Assembly (NCBI GenBank): GCA_031363945.1
Contig: JANLVJ010000084.1
Span: forward strand, 20,761-84,760
Length of the DNA: 64,000 nt
Source: JANLVJ01 sp031363945
GTDB lineage: Bacteria; Bacteroidota; Bacteroidia; Sphingobacteriales; Sphingobacteriaceae
Direction: 5' to 3'
The position numbers were made by a program, and so were the translations under genes. Below the pieces are notes generated by a model. The model did no database searches. It saw only the letters and a program-made list of their open reading frames with translations, and was not told the DNA's origin. Position 1 is the stretch's first letter, and every line of letters starts with the position of its first letter. This document shows, one piece after another, positions 1-8,925 of the stretch.

Positions 1-104
1 TAATTAGTGTAAGAAAAAATAGTTTGGAGTTGAGAGGTAATATAAATACGGGCCGAAAATTTGCAGTCTTAAAGTAGCTGTAAAAATAGGTCACAGCATT
101 TAAA

Positions 105-1364
105 ATGAATACATTCAGAGCATTAAAAAGTAAAAACTACCGTCTGTATTTGGGAGGGCAATCAATTTCATTGATTGGTACCTGGATGCAGCGCACCGCA
201 GTCAGCTGGATTGTCTTTTCAATTACACACTCTACTTTTATGCTTGGGCTGACTCTTTTTGCGGGACAGTTTCCAACATTTGTGCTTTCTTTATTCGGAG
301 GCGTCATCTCTGACCGTTATGATCGCTATAAAGTATTACTGACTACACAGATAGCATCTCTTATTCAGGCCAGTTTACTGACCCTGTTAATCCTATTAAA
401 CCATTACAGAATCTGGGAAATCATCTGCTTGAGCATCATCCTTGGAATTATCAATGCATTCGATGTACCAGCCAGACAGGCCTTGGTTTATGATATGGTA
501 GATAATAAAGAAGATTTACCTAATGCACTGGCGCTAAACTCTTCAATGGTTAATTTTTCACGTATTATCGGACCTGCTCTTGCAGGACTAATCCTGGAGA
601 AATTTGGTGACGGAATATGTTTTGGTATAAATGCCTTTAGTTTTCTTCCTGTGATCATATCACTGTTGAATATGAAATTGCCTGCATATTTACCTGTAAA
701 ACACGTTAAGAATATATTGGGTGAATTAAAAGAAGGTATGGTCTATCTCAAAAATACGCCCTCAATATCATTGATCATACTTATGCTGGGATTGATCAGT
801 CTATTTGTTCTCCCCTTTAACACCCTTATCCCTGTTTATGCAAAGGTGATTTTCAAAGGCACAGCATCAACATTTGGAGTTATTGATGCCTTGGTGGGCC
901 TTGGAGCCTTTTCAGCTGCAATGTTTCTTGCTTCTTTAAAATCAGGTAAAAATCTCAGGTTGATACTTGCTATAAATACACTCATTTTTGGAGCAGGTCT
1001 GGTACTGTTTTCCTATGAACGAAATTATATCTTGGCCCTTATTTTTGCTGCCATAACTGGTTTTGGTATGATGTCACAAATTACCATCTCAAATACTATT
1101 ATTCAAACCTCGGTGACCCCGTCGATGCGAGGTCGTATAATTAGCTTTTATGCCATGGCTTTTTTTGGGATGATGCCTATAGGCAGCCTGCTCGTTGGTT
1201 TAATTTCAAGATGGGTGGGTGTTCCCAGAACAGTTTTATTTGAAGGATTCACGGCACTTATCATTGGGTTAATCCATTTTTATCATATTTTCAAAAAAAG
1301 TCAACAGCTTGAAAATCATAAAACAGTACTTATTTTACCTACGGTCACTGAACAGCCAATGTAG
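105..1364 (+). CDS. MFS transporter, EntS/MFS_3-like exporter
   Basis: A 419-residue inner-membrane protein with about 12 hydrophobic segments. The loop after the second helix (about residues 65-77) carries the MFS motif A (GGVISDRYDRYKV), here with acidic and basic residues well placed. The opening (LKSKNYRLYLGGQSISLIGTWMQ) is typical of the EntS/MFS_3 branch of drug and siderophore exporters, where family members run about 400-430 residues, so the protein looks full length. The start at the first ATG is natural. Substrate cannot be told. It stands alone, followed by a decayed region. Sure of the superfamily, less so of the subfamily. Confidence 0.88.
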   Translation: MNTFRALKSKNYRLYLGGQSISLIGTWMQRTAVSWIVFSITHSTFMLGLTLFAGQFPTFVLSLFGGVISDRYDRYKVLLTTQIASLIQASLLTLLILLNHYRIWEIICLSIILGIINAFDVPARQALVYDMVDNKEDLPNALALNSSMVNFSRIIGPALAGLILEKFGDGICFGINAFSFLPVIISLLNMKLPAYLPVKHVKNILGELKEGMVYLKNTPSISLIILMLGLISLFVLPFNTLIPVYAKVIFKGTASTFGVIDALVGLGAFSAAMFLASLKSGKNLRLILAINTLIFGAGLVLFSYERNYILALIFAAITGFGMMSQITISNTIIQTSVTPSMRGRIISFYAMAFFGMMPIGSLLVGLISRWVGVPRTVLFEGFTALIIGLIHFYHIFKKSQQLENHKTVLILPTVTEQPM

Positions 1365-1670
1365 TAAATTCACATGAGCTGTCATTTTAGAGATGCTAAA
1401 AAACCTGGCTGTTCTTTTACAGCTATCTATTTCTATTAGATCCTAAATTCGGAAAATTAGGAAAATATTTCTATCAGTAACCGGTAAAGTTCACCTAGTG
1501 AACTGGGTATTTCGCTACGATGGAGCGTAGAAAAGCCATATTGATACTACAATATCTGTATCTTCAAGCAGGAAACTTCAGGGGTTAGGTAACTACACTT
1601 AAGGACAAGCAAATCTTGTACTTCCAGTAGTCGGTTATTATTTTTTTGAGTTCCTATCACTAGATCTTCA
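1365..1670. other. Gene-free stretch after the MFS gene
   Basis: No open frame with recognisable protein content on either strand. It runs into the GH2 fragment that follows and may be the unrecognisable 5' part of that dead gene, but nothing in it can be matched by eye. Confidence 0.4.
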
Positions 1671-1871
1671 TTGCTCAAAAATATAGCTTGTGTCTTTGAA
1701 GGTGTCATGACAATTGAAGAAGTTACATTAAATGGACTACTTGTAGGTCTGATACACCATGGCTGTTTCAATAGTTTCAAATGTAATATTACAAAGCATT
1801 TGTGTGTCGAAGGCTCAAATTCACTTACGGTCAGGGTTAAAAAGACTTCGGAAAATCAATATGGGAATTAG
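1671..1871 (+). pseudogene. Fragment of a glycoside hydrolase family 2 sugar-binding domain
   Basis: The 66 residues read like the middle of the N-terminal jelly-roll (Glyco_hydro_2_N) of GH2 beta-galactosidase-type enzymes: a VFEGVMTIEEVTLNG block (the usual FEGV...V.vNG), then LVGLIHHGCFNSFKCNITKHL (G.h.g.f..f..DIT..l) and NSLTVRVKKTSEN (N.L.V.V.k.s.N). A full enzyme is 600-1000 residues; neither the rest of the sugar-binding domain nor the TIM barrel is found nearby, so this is a relic. The domain call rests on pattern memory of the family; the loss of function is plain from the length. Confidence 0.6.
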
Positions 1872-2049
1872 CCTCCATATATTTTTCGAATAAAGCTGAC
1901 AGCTCTGTTTCTAATTTTCCTTACCTGACCTCTTTGGTGGGGAGGTTTAACTGCACTGTTTATCGCATTTATATTGTTTATATTTATTTTACCTATTGAG
2001 CTATTTAAGGAAGTAAAGTAAACTGGAAATAGCTTAAAAATATCTAGTA

Positions 2050-2307
2050 ATGAAAAATATGATAGCGGCTTTTATTCTGCATGGATATAGAATCATTTAT
2101 GCCGGACACGATACAACCCTCTTTGATTTCAAGAAAATTGATTCTGCAGGGCTAATGATGAATGCAATTATTGTAAACCAGAGCGTAACCCTTCACAGAA
2201 TGTCAGGCCCATGGTCATCTGTTTATTCAGTGAATCAGGGAAGTGAATTTTATGCCGATCTACTTTGTATGAAAGAATTAGAAAACATTCAAAAAAACAA
2301 GCCTTAA
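2050..2307 (+). CDS. Hypothetical short ORF, possibly a gene remnant
   Basis: An open frame of 85 codons starting at an ATG. I do not recognise the protein: there is no signal peptide, no clear membrane segment and no catalytic motif. It lies among decayed sequence between the GH2 fragment and the HD-domain gene, so it may be a remnant or a chance frame. Kept only because it is the longest open stretch here with a fairly protein-like composition. Confidence 0.2.
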   Translation: MKNMIAAFILHGYRIIYAGHDTTLFDFKKIDSAGLMMNAIIVNQSVTLHRMSGPWSSVYSVNQGSEFYADLLCMKELENIQKNKP

Positions 2308-2826
2308 TAAAGTGCAAGTCGCATCTTGATGTTCGCTCCATTATAAACACCATTCTCAAGTTCAATTTCAGTAAAGCAAAAAGAATAGCTTCTCCTGGGT
2401 CAAAAATTGTTGTTTATTGGCTTTCAATAACTTACCTATCAACATCTTCTACTGTACAGTACTCTTCAAGCCATATCCTGTTCAAATTTTTGAAATAAAG
2501 TTGATATTCAGGTTGATAGTGTATAATGGCAATTTTCATTTTTGTACTGATAAGCTCCATAAATTACAGAAGAATTATCAGTGAGTGTGAAAAATGAAAG
2601 TCTTAACCTGTTCAAGGAATTAAAAGCCCAGGCTCACATACTTAAAAGTTGGATATTGTTCAAATTACTTGTTATTTTAGTGACTTTAATGGGCTTTTGA
2701 CACCCTTTAATGAGATAGTTGTTTTTGACTGGTTTACTTATTAGTATCGCGGTGATTGTTCCTCCGTAGACCGACTAATCTTTGATAAATTGAAATTTCT
2801 CGGTCTGTTGGCCTAGGTAGCATATC
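2308..2826. other. Gene-free stretch with a short open frame
   Basis: No full gene. Around 2570-2700 (+) there is an open stretch of about 45 codons ending in a hydrophobic segment (WILFKLLVILVTLMGF) that could be the tail of a lost membrane protein. A 7-bp inverted repeat (AGACCGA at 2768-2774, TCGGTCT at 2800-2806) sits beyond the 3' end of the minus-strand HD gene but lacks a U tract. Confidence 0.3.
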
Positions 2827-3477
2827 TTATTTTACTTCCCATTCTGCAAAAAATTCGGCAAGATAGGTAACCATAAATTCATGTCTATGTTCTGCCAGTT
2901 TTTTACCTGTATCAGTATTAAATAAATCTTTAAGACGTAGCAATTTTTCGTAAAAGTGGTTAAGTGTTGGTCCCTTTGAATTTTTGTACTCTTCTCTAGT
3001 CTGATTGAAATTTGGTGGAATATTCGGATTGTAAATTTCTCTATTTTTATAGCCCCCAAAATTGAAGGCTCGTGCAATACCAATCGCCCCCATAGCGTCG
3101 AGTCTATCAGCATCTTGCACTACATGCAATTCTATACTTTTAGATTTTATCTGGCTAAATGAAGATTTAAACGAAATATCGGTTATTATTTGCTGAACCT
3201 GGCTTATGGTCTCAGGATCGACAGCATTACTCACTAAAAACTGACTAGCAAGCTTTGGTCCTATTGTTTCGTCTCCTGCATGAAATTTACTATCAGCAAT
3301 ATCATGTAATAAAGCGGCAAGTTCAACCACCAGTAAATTTACCTTTTCTTCTCGGGCTATCAATTTGGCATTTTGCCAAACACGATAAATATGCCACCAG
3401 TCATGCCCACCTTCTGCATTATGAAGAATATTACGGACGTAAAATTCAGTTTTTACAATAAGTTTTTCAGAAGTCAT
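2827..3477 (-). CDS. HD domain-containing phosphohydrolase (YedJ-like)
   Basis: A 216-residue soluble protein of the HD superfamily, which are metal-dependent phosphohydrolases acting on nucleotides or other phosphoesters. Metal ligands are visible in order: His-Asp of GGHDWWHIYRV (about residues 23-33), the HD doublet in AALLHDIAD (residues 58-59), and a later Asp in DADRLDAMGAIGIARAF (about residue 125), which is the pattern of YedJ/YpgQ-type proteins. Length fits that family (about 210-230 residues). It stands alone. The natural substrate is unknown; related proteins hydrolyse nucleoside triphosphates in vitro. Confidence 0.85.
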   Translation of the reverse strand: MTSEKLIVKTEFYVRNILHNAEGGHDWWHIYRVWQNAKLIAREEKVNLLVVELAALLHDIADSKFHAGDETIGPKLASQFLVSNAVDPETISQVQQIITDISFKSSFSQIKSKSIELHVVQDADRLDAMGAIGIARAFNFGGYKNREIYNPNIPPNFNQTREEYKNSKGPTLNHFYEKLLRLKDLFNTDTGKKLAEHRHEFMVTYLAEFFAEWEVK

Positions 3478-3563
3478 TTTTAGTACAGAGTCAAATAATA
3501 ACTGACATGCTACATAAAAAAGTTACCATTAACGTAACATAAATGATATAACTTCAATTTATA

Positions 3564-3788
3564 CTATCCTTGGTCGTCACAACAAGTTTTATTCTGTTGA
3601 ACCGGTGGACAACCCACGTCACCAAAGCTACAAAAAACGCAACAGTCACCAGCATTAGGCTTTAAAATTGCTTTACAAGCTTCACATTCATAAAAATATT
3701 GACAGGCGTTATCTGGCATATTTTCTTTCTTTGTAAAACCACATTCAGGGCATGTGATAGTTGAACTAAAAAGCGTTTCATTATTCAT
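3564..3788 (-). CDS. GDCCVxC-motif cysteine-rich small protein
   Basis: A 74-residue protein with 11 cysteines: a CPEC pair at 13-16, C29, a CEAC pair at 35-38, the diagnostic GDCCVFC block (C49, C50, C53), C60 before a PP pair, and CC at 69-70. This is the GDCCVxC family, usually annotated as putative metal-binding or selenoprotein-related and often found near heavy-metal resistance genes. No metal-resistance partner is seen here. The first Cys pairs suggest a zinc knuckle; the function is unknown. Its start codon lies 59 bp from the likely start of the divergent PAP2 gene. Confidence 0.8.
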   Translation of the reverse strand: MNNETLFSSTITCPECGFTKKENMPDNACQYFYECEACKAILKPNAGDCCVFCSFGDVGCPPVQQNKTCCDDQG

Positions 3789-3849
3789 AATGTTTAAAAT
3801 TAAACAATTCAGACATCATACGGTTAAAAAACGCGGTAACCTGCACCAA

Positions 3850-4458
3850 ATGAAAAGAAAAATTCTTACCCTGATCTTAACGCTGACCATAATCAGTGCC
3901 AATGCCCAAAATCTTGATACCCGTATCTTAAGAGATATCAATCTGCCGTTTCATGCTGGGCCCGATAAAGCATGGCGTTTTATCAGTAATGCCTCTATCC
4001 CCATAGATTTTGCCGTTCCTGTCAGTATCCTTATTGTTGGTTTGAGCCGTCAAGACCAGGCGCTTGAAGTAAAAGCAATTGAAACAGGTTCATCCCTTTT
4101 TATTTCCGCGGGTAGTGGTTTCTTATTGAAAGAAATTATCAGAAGACAACGACCGTTTCTAGCCTATCCAAGCCTTATTTATAAAAAACAAAATGAATCA
4201 GGCTATTCTTTTCCATCAAACCATGCTTCGATGGCCTTTTCAACAGCCACATCGTTGAGTCTTGCCTTTCCCAAATGGTATGTAATTGCTCCCGCATTCG
4301 CTTTTGCGACAGCAACTGGTTACTCACGTTTGTATCTGGGGGTACACTACCCCTCAGATGTTCTTGCCGGAGCACTGATTGGTGTAGGGTCTTCATTCAT
4401 TACATGGGAATTACAACGCATACTAAATAGAAAAAGCCTTCATCACTGGAAATTTTAA
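3850..4458 (+). CDS. PAP2-family membrane-associated phosphatase
   Basis: Secreted or inner-membrane phosphatase of the type-2 phosphatidic acid phosphatase family. The tripartite motif is complete: K94-x6-R101-P102 (KEIIRRQRP), PSNH at 122-125 (the usual PSGH) and SR-x5-H-x3-D (S159, R160, H166, D170). The start chosen is the ATG at 3850 because it opens a signal peptide ending in ANAQ; the in-frame ATGs at 3754 and 3790 add an unlikely basic leader that overlaps the divergent gene. That gives 202 residues. Likely substrates are lipid or undecaprenyl phosphates; specificity cannot be told. Confidence 0.88.
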   Translation: MKRKILTLILTLTIISANAQNLDTRILRDINLPFHAGPDKAWRFISNASIPIDFAVPVSILIVGLSRQDQALEVKAIETGSSLFISAGSGFLLKEIIRRQRPFLAYPSLIYKKQNESGYSFPSNHASMAFSTATSLSLAFPKWYVIAPAFAFATATGYSRLYLGVHYPSDVLAGALIGVGSSFITWELQRILNRKSLHHWKF

Positions 4459-4487
4459 GCGGTCCTGAAACCCGCCTATGCCCTTCA

Positions 4488-5070
4488 TCACTGGCTATGA
4501 AATCTTGCAACCACGGCATCCTGCATGGTCATATTGAAGTCTATCACATTAATTATTGCCTGAAAAACTGAGGTAATAATAGTCGCTCCACCCGGGGTAC
4601 CTACAACCATGTATAGTTTACTATCTTTTTCTATAATCGTTAAAGTCATTGAGCTGAGCATTCTTTTACCCGGAGTAATTGAATTTGCTTCACCTCCTAT
4701 TAGTCCGTACGCATTAGGGCTACCTGGTTTAACCGAAAAATCATCCATTTCATTGTTCAGAAGAAAACCATCACCTTTTACTACTACCAATGAACCATAC
4801 GAACCGTTTAAGGTAGTTGTCACAGAACACTGTTTCCTTGCTTATCAACGATAGAATAATGAGTTGTTTCTTCTTTTTCTGTACTAGCCAAATTTCCAGG
4901 GTAAATATCTTTACTCGGTGTGGCATGCTGCCAGTCAAGAGTAGACATTCTTTTTAGCTGATATGAGGGATTTAATAATTGCCCCTAAGGAACTGAAAAA
5001 AAATCAGGATCGCTAAGGTATTTTGAACGGTCTGCATACACATACATATTCAATATTTGAAAAACATGGT
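4488..5070 (-). pseudogene. Decayed gamma-glutamyltranspeptidase (C-terminal part)
   Basis: An open 111-codon piece (4488-4823) carries the hallmark small-subunit sequences of gamma-glutamyltranspeptidase: TTTLNGSYGS, NNEMDDFS, GKRMLSSMT and a VGTPGG motif. Reading on upstream in other frames gives the catalytic-Thr region TTHYSIVDKQGNSV, ATPSKDIYPGN, and VYADRSKYLSDPDFF, split by a stop in place of the residue after FSVP and by a frameshift between NSV and TTTLNG. The first half of the enzyme (about 300 residues) is missing, replaced by the phytochrome relic on the other strand. The gene is dead. GGT normally hydrolyses glutathione in the periplasm. Confidence 0.85.
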
Positions 5071-5084
5071 TGTATTTTCAAGCT

Positions 5085-6291
5085 TCAGTATTTCTTTACT
5101 TTATAAAGAAGAACTCTGGAGGCTTATTGCCTGCCATAATTATACCCCCGGTTCATTGACTATAAGTCAAGAGATACCTGGAAAATGCTTGGTCAGATTC
5201 TATCATCTGTATTAGAATTTAGGCAGGATGAAGAAAATCACATAATAATACAAATTTATGAAGCGAATATCTCTCAGCTTGCTAAATCGCTTCAAAAGCA
5301 TGTTAGCATTATCGATGCCCTCACCTTTGATGAGATAAAAATTCTAAATATGACCGATGTAAGCGGTTGTATCCTCACCTATGAAGGCATGACAACGCTG
5401 TTAGTTCCATGCTCTAACCAGATGCAAATTGAGGGTTTACTTGAATTCATAAAAAACAATATTAAAAATGCCATAAATTCTACAGCAAGTTTATCAGAAC
5501 TCTATGCCCCTGCTAAAGAGTTTGAAAAAGTTACAAGCGGCCTGATGCTTGTTGTATTGTCAAATATGGAAAAGAATTATATAATCTGGCTAAAACCTGA
5601 AAGGAAGCAGACTATGAACTGGACTGGTAATCAAGAAAAACCTGTTGAAATCATTCAGGGGGGGTATATGAATCTTTCTCCCAGGAGTTCTTTTGAAACA
5701 TGGGCAGAGGTTGTGTCAGGAACTTCAGAAAACTGGAGTTTGACAGAAAAAAATGTTGTAAAACGATTAAAAGAAGAAATTACCTATTCTATAAATGAAA
5801 AGGCTGGTGTTCTAAAAAGCATGAATTAGGGTTTGAAATCTGCTTATGACGAACTTGACATCTTTAGTTGTACTGTATTACACGATTAAAAAGCCCTATT
5901 TCAGCTATTTTTGGTTATGCCCAGGTTATTGCAGGTGATAAATTAGCTGACAATAAATGGGGTACCGTTGCCAACCGCATTGAAAGCCTGGCCGATAAAA
6001 TGAATCTGATAATCAATGAAATTCTTGGATGTTCTCGAATTGAAAGATCTGAAATTGGATACAAAACAATAAATGCAAGGTTTAATTGAAGATAACGGGA
6101 TTGGTATTCCTGATGCTGACCTGCCACATATCTTTGAACTTTTCAATAGAATGAGCAATGTCAAAGAACTAGAAGGGTCAGGCGTAGGTCTGGCAATTGT
6201 AAAACGGCTTATTGAACTTCATAATGTCCATTTAAGGGTCGAAAGTGAAGTCGGGAAGGGTAACAGATTCTTCATCTCATTCAATAAATAA
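5085..6291 (+). pseudogene. Decayed bacteriophytochrome histidine kinase
   Basis: Pieces of a phytochrome kinase are in the right order but in different frames. End of the GAF domain: SISLLYKEELWRLIACHNY (5090-5150). A frameshift follows near 5155, then an open 214-codon stretch with the PHY domain (IIWLKPERKQTMNW, then LSPRSSFETWAEVVSG). After a TAG at 5827-5829 the linker continues (AYDELDIFS), then the phosphoacceptor His region LHD, where one lost T shifts the frame before KSPISAIFGYAQ. The HATPase G1/G2 region follows (DNGIGIPDADLPHIFELF, GSGVGLAIVKRLIELH), but the N box is deleted. The N-terminal PAS and chromophore region is absent. The gene is dead; it once sensed red/far-red light through biliverdin. 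Confidence 0.85.
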
Positions 6292-6299
6292 ACGGTGTT

Positions 6300-6700
6300 T
6301 CTGCTCATTAAAATCAAACCAAAAACTAAATTTCTGAAACGTAACATTTGCCGATTCGACAATAATTCCCATGAGACCTGTCTGCGTAATACTATTTAAA
6401 ATATGTTTGATAGAATTTCACATATTGGCTGATTGATCACCATAACCCATAAAAAATGTAAATGCCATAAATTCAGTCTTAAGCTGTTGTTCAATCATTT
6501 TTGAGATTATTTTGTCACCGATTGTCGACCCTTCCATAACATATAAAGCTCCAAGGCTCTGCAAATGAATTTCAATTATGGTTACAAATAAACTTGCGGC
6601 CAATATAAAATCTTCCTGATTATTTATTTTCAGATCAATTTTAAATGCTTCAGTCTTATGTCTGCTTTCATAATTGGGAATAAATGAAACATCGAGACAA
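6300..6700 (-). pseudogene. Decayed biliverdin-producing heme oxygenase
   Basis: The 61-codon open piece at 6418-6603 contains LGALYVMEGSTIGDKIISK followed by FFMGYG, the signature of bacterial heme oxygenase (usual form: L..LYV.EGS.LGG..I...., then FF..YG). A further match to the family C-terminus (ANVTFQKFSFWF) reads just beyond the stop, at about 6310-6350. Heme oxygenase makes the biliverdin chromophore of phytochromes and is commonly the neighbour of bacteriophytochrome genes; here it is convergent with the dead phytochrome. The N-terminal half with the heme-ligand His cannot be found. Non-functional. Confidence 0.75.
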
Positions 6701-6942
6701 TTATTGATTGATCAAGTGCTCAAAATAACCATGGAAAAGAGCCAAAAATCTGGCATAATCAGTTTCGGTTCTTATTGTTCTCATTAAGCTGATTAACTTT
6801 TTTTTAAGCAGTAAATGATTAATCGAGGTCTGGGTTTTTAATACTTCTAAAAGCATAAAGCCTATAATTTATTTCATTTAGTAAAATAATTAACAAAGAA
6901 TTAAGATGTAAAAATTTTCTATTTTCGAAATCATTCTTTTAT

Positions 6943-8811
6943 ATGAAACAGCTGCTTTTATTAGTACTACTTATTACCAGGATTATACCTTGCCTTGCTC
7001 AAAAACATAGCTCTAATGTTGACGGGCTATACATTAAAGAAAATTATACCAAAATCGAATTTCAGATAAAAATGCGTGATGGTGTTTCACTGTTCACTTC
7101 AGTTTATCTACCGAAAGATCAGAGCAAAAAATATCCAATCATGATGGATAGAACACCTTATAGTGTGGCTCCATATGGTAAAACAGCTTATAGATCAGAG
7201 TTAGGGCCATCGGGTTTATTTGTTCATGACAAGTACATTTTTGTTTACCAGGATGTCAGGGGCCGATGGATGAGCGAAGGTATATTTCAGGAAATGACTC
7301 CCGAAAAAGAGGTGCATAATACGAGGCATGATATTGATGAAGGTACTGATACCTATGATACCATTGATTGGCTGGTCAAAAACTTACCATCAAATAACGG
7401 AAAGGTTGGTGTTTGGGGAATTTCTTATAACGGGTATTTTAGTACCACCTCATTACTCAGCAGGCATCCTGCGCTTTCGTGTGTCTCACCCCAGGCTCCA
7501 ATGGCCGATTTGTACCGCGATGATGCTTTTCATTACGGAGCATTTATGCTGGTAGGTAATTTTGGATTTTATCCGTTTTTTACAAATCGTCAGAACGATC
7601 GGCCTACTCAATATAAAGCTCCGGGTTTTAAAGCTGGGACCGAAGATGGATATGCGTTTTATCTGAAAATGGCTACGGTTAAAAATACCAACGACCTGTA
7701 TTATAAAGACACCATCAGGCTCTGGAATGAAATGCTTGATCACCCAGATTACGACCAGCACTGGAAAGACCGCAATGTATTAACCCATTTGCATGGAATA
7801 AAAACCCCTGTTCTGGTAACAGGTGGCTGGTATGATGCAGAAGATTTATATGGTGCTATTAAAACCTATGAAACCCTTGATAAAAACAATCCAACAACAC
7901 CTGTTTATTTTTGCATGGGTCCATGGGTTCATGGTGGCTGGTCAAGAGGAGATGGCGATCATTTAGGCGATGTAGATTTTCAGCAAAAAACAGCTCCTTA
8001 CTATAGAAGCGAGATTGAATTTAAGTTTTTTAGTCATTATTTAAAAGGTACATCACTTGATATCCAAAAAGCTTCGATGTTTGAAACAGGAAGTAATCAA
8101 TGGAAATCATTTTCAGCCTGGCCCCCAGCTGATGCAGTAGAAAAAAATCTTTACCTGCTACCAGAGGGCAAATTAGGTTTTGATGCTCCTGAAAGCCAAG
8201 AGGCTTCAAACTCCTTTACAGCTGATCCGGCCAAACCTGTTCCGTTTACAACTATAATATCTACAGATATGGAGCGAACATATATGACCGAAGACCAACG
8301 ATTTGCATCAAGGAGACCTGATGTTCTGAGTTATGAAACAGGAGTACTTACTTCCGACATGACCCTGGCAGGAAATATTATGGCAAACCTACAGGTTAGT
8401 ACAACAGGTACAGATGCAGACTGGGTGCTTAAGGTAATTGATGTATACCCTGATACAGCTCAAAATAATAAATTTACGAAGATAGGCGAGTCAATGTCAG
8501 GATATGAACAAATGGTTCGCAGTGAAGTATTCAGAGGAAAATATAGGAATAGTCTTGAGAAACCTGAACCTTTTATACCTGGCCGAATTAGTCTGGTGAA
8601 TTTTGAACTTCAAGACGTATTGCATACTTTCAAGCGAGGCCATCGATTGATGGTACAGATTCAAAGTTCCTGGTTTCCATTGACTGATAGAAATCCACAA
8701 CAGTTTATGAATATTATGAAAGCTATTCCCGGAGATTTTAAAACGGCCATAAATTCTATCTATACTACGAAAAATAGTCCTAGTTTTATCCGCGTCAGAC
8801 TTTTAAACTAG
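6943..8811 (+). CDS. Secreted CocE/NonD-family serine hydrolase (peptidase S15-type)
   Basis: A 622-residue alpha/beta hydrolase with a signal peptide (residues 1-20, ending CLAQ). The catalytic triad is visible: nucleophile Ser161 in WGISYNG, Asp298 in GGWYDAED, and His330 in GPWVHGGW. The last third (about 415-620) is the beta-rich X-Pro dipeptidyl-peptidase C-terminal domain typical of CocE/NonD proteins. Length matches the family (about 600-640). Members cleave acyl or peptidyl groups; known activities include cocaine esterase, glutaryl-7-ACA acylase and alpha-amino-acid ester hydrolase, and the substrate here is not predictable. Monocistronic. Confidence 0.9.
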   Translation: MKQLLLLVLLITRIIPCLAQKHSSNVDGLYIKENYTKIEFQIKMRDGVSLFTSVYLPKDQSKKYPIMMDRTPYSVAPYGKTAYRSELGPSGLFVHDKYIFVYQDVRGRWMSEGIFQEMTPEKEVHNTRHDIDEGTDTYDTIDWLVKNLPSNNGKVGVWGISYNGYFSTTSLLSRHPALSCVSPQAPMADLYRDDAFHYGAFMLVGNFGFYPFFTNRQNDRPTQYKAPGFKAGTEDGYAFYLKMATVKNTNDLYYKDTIRLWNEMLDHPDYDQHWKDRNVLTHLHGIKTPVLVTGGWYDAEDLYGAIKTYETLDKNNPTTPVYFCMGPWVHGGWSRGDGDHLGDVDFQQKTAPYYRSEIEFKFFSHYLKGTSLDIQKASMFETGSNQWKSFSAWPPADAVEKNLYLLPEGKLGFDAPESQEASNSFTADPAKPVPFTTIISTDMERTYMTEDQRFASRRPDVLSYETGVLTSDMTLAGNIMANLQVSTTGTDADWVLKVIDVYPDTAQNNKFTKIGESMSGYEQMVRSEVFRGKYRNSLEKPEPFIPGRISLVNFELQDVLHTFKRGHRLMVQIQSSWFPLTDRNPQQFMNIMKAIPGDFKTAINSIYTTKNSPSFIRVRLLN

Positions 8812-8925
8812 GCAAAAAATAACAAGAGTAGGCGTCAGTGAATGACTAATGAATTTATTCGTTTACTTTATATGTTACGCGGCTGGTAGCAATTGGTTTG
8901 TAACTTGAAATTAAAATAATTAACA

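Noticed and set aside
2768..2806. 7-bp inverted repeat as terminator of the HD gene
   Set aside because: Loop of 25 nt, short arms and no U run on the minus strand.
3754..3849. Longer N-terminus for the PAP2 gene
   Set aside because: It would put 32 basic residues ahead of a clear signal peptide and overlap the divergent GDCCVxC gene.
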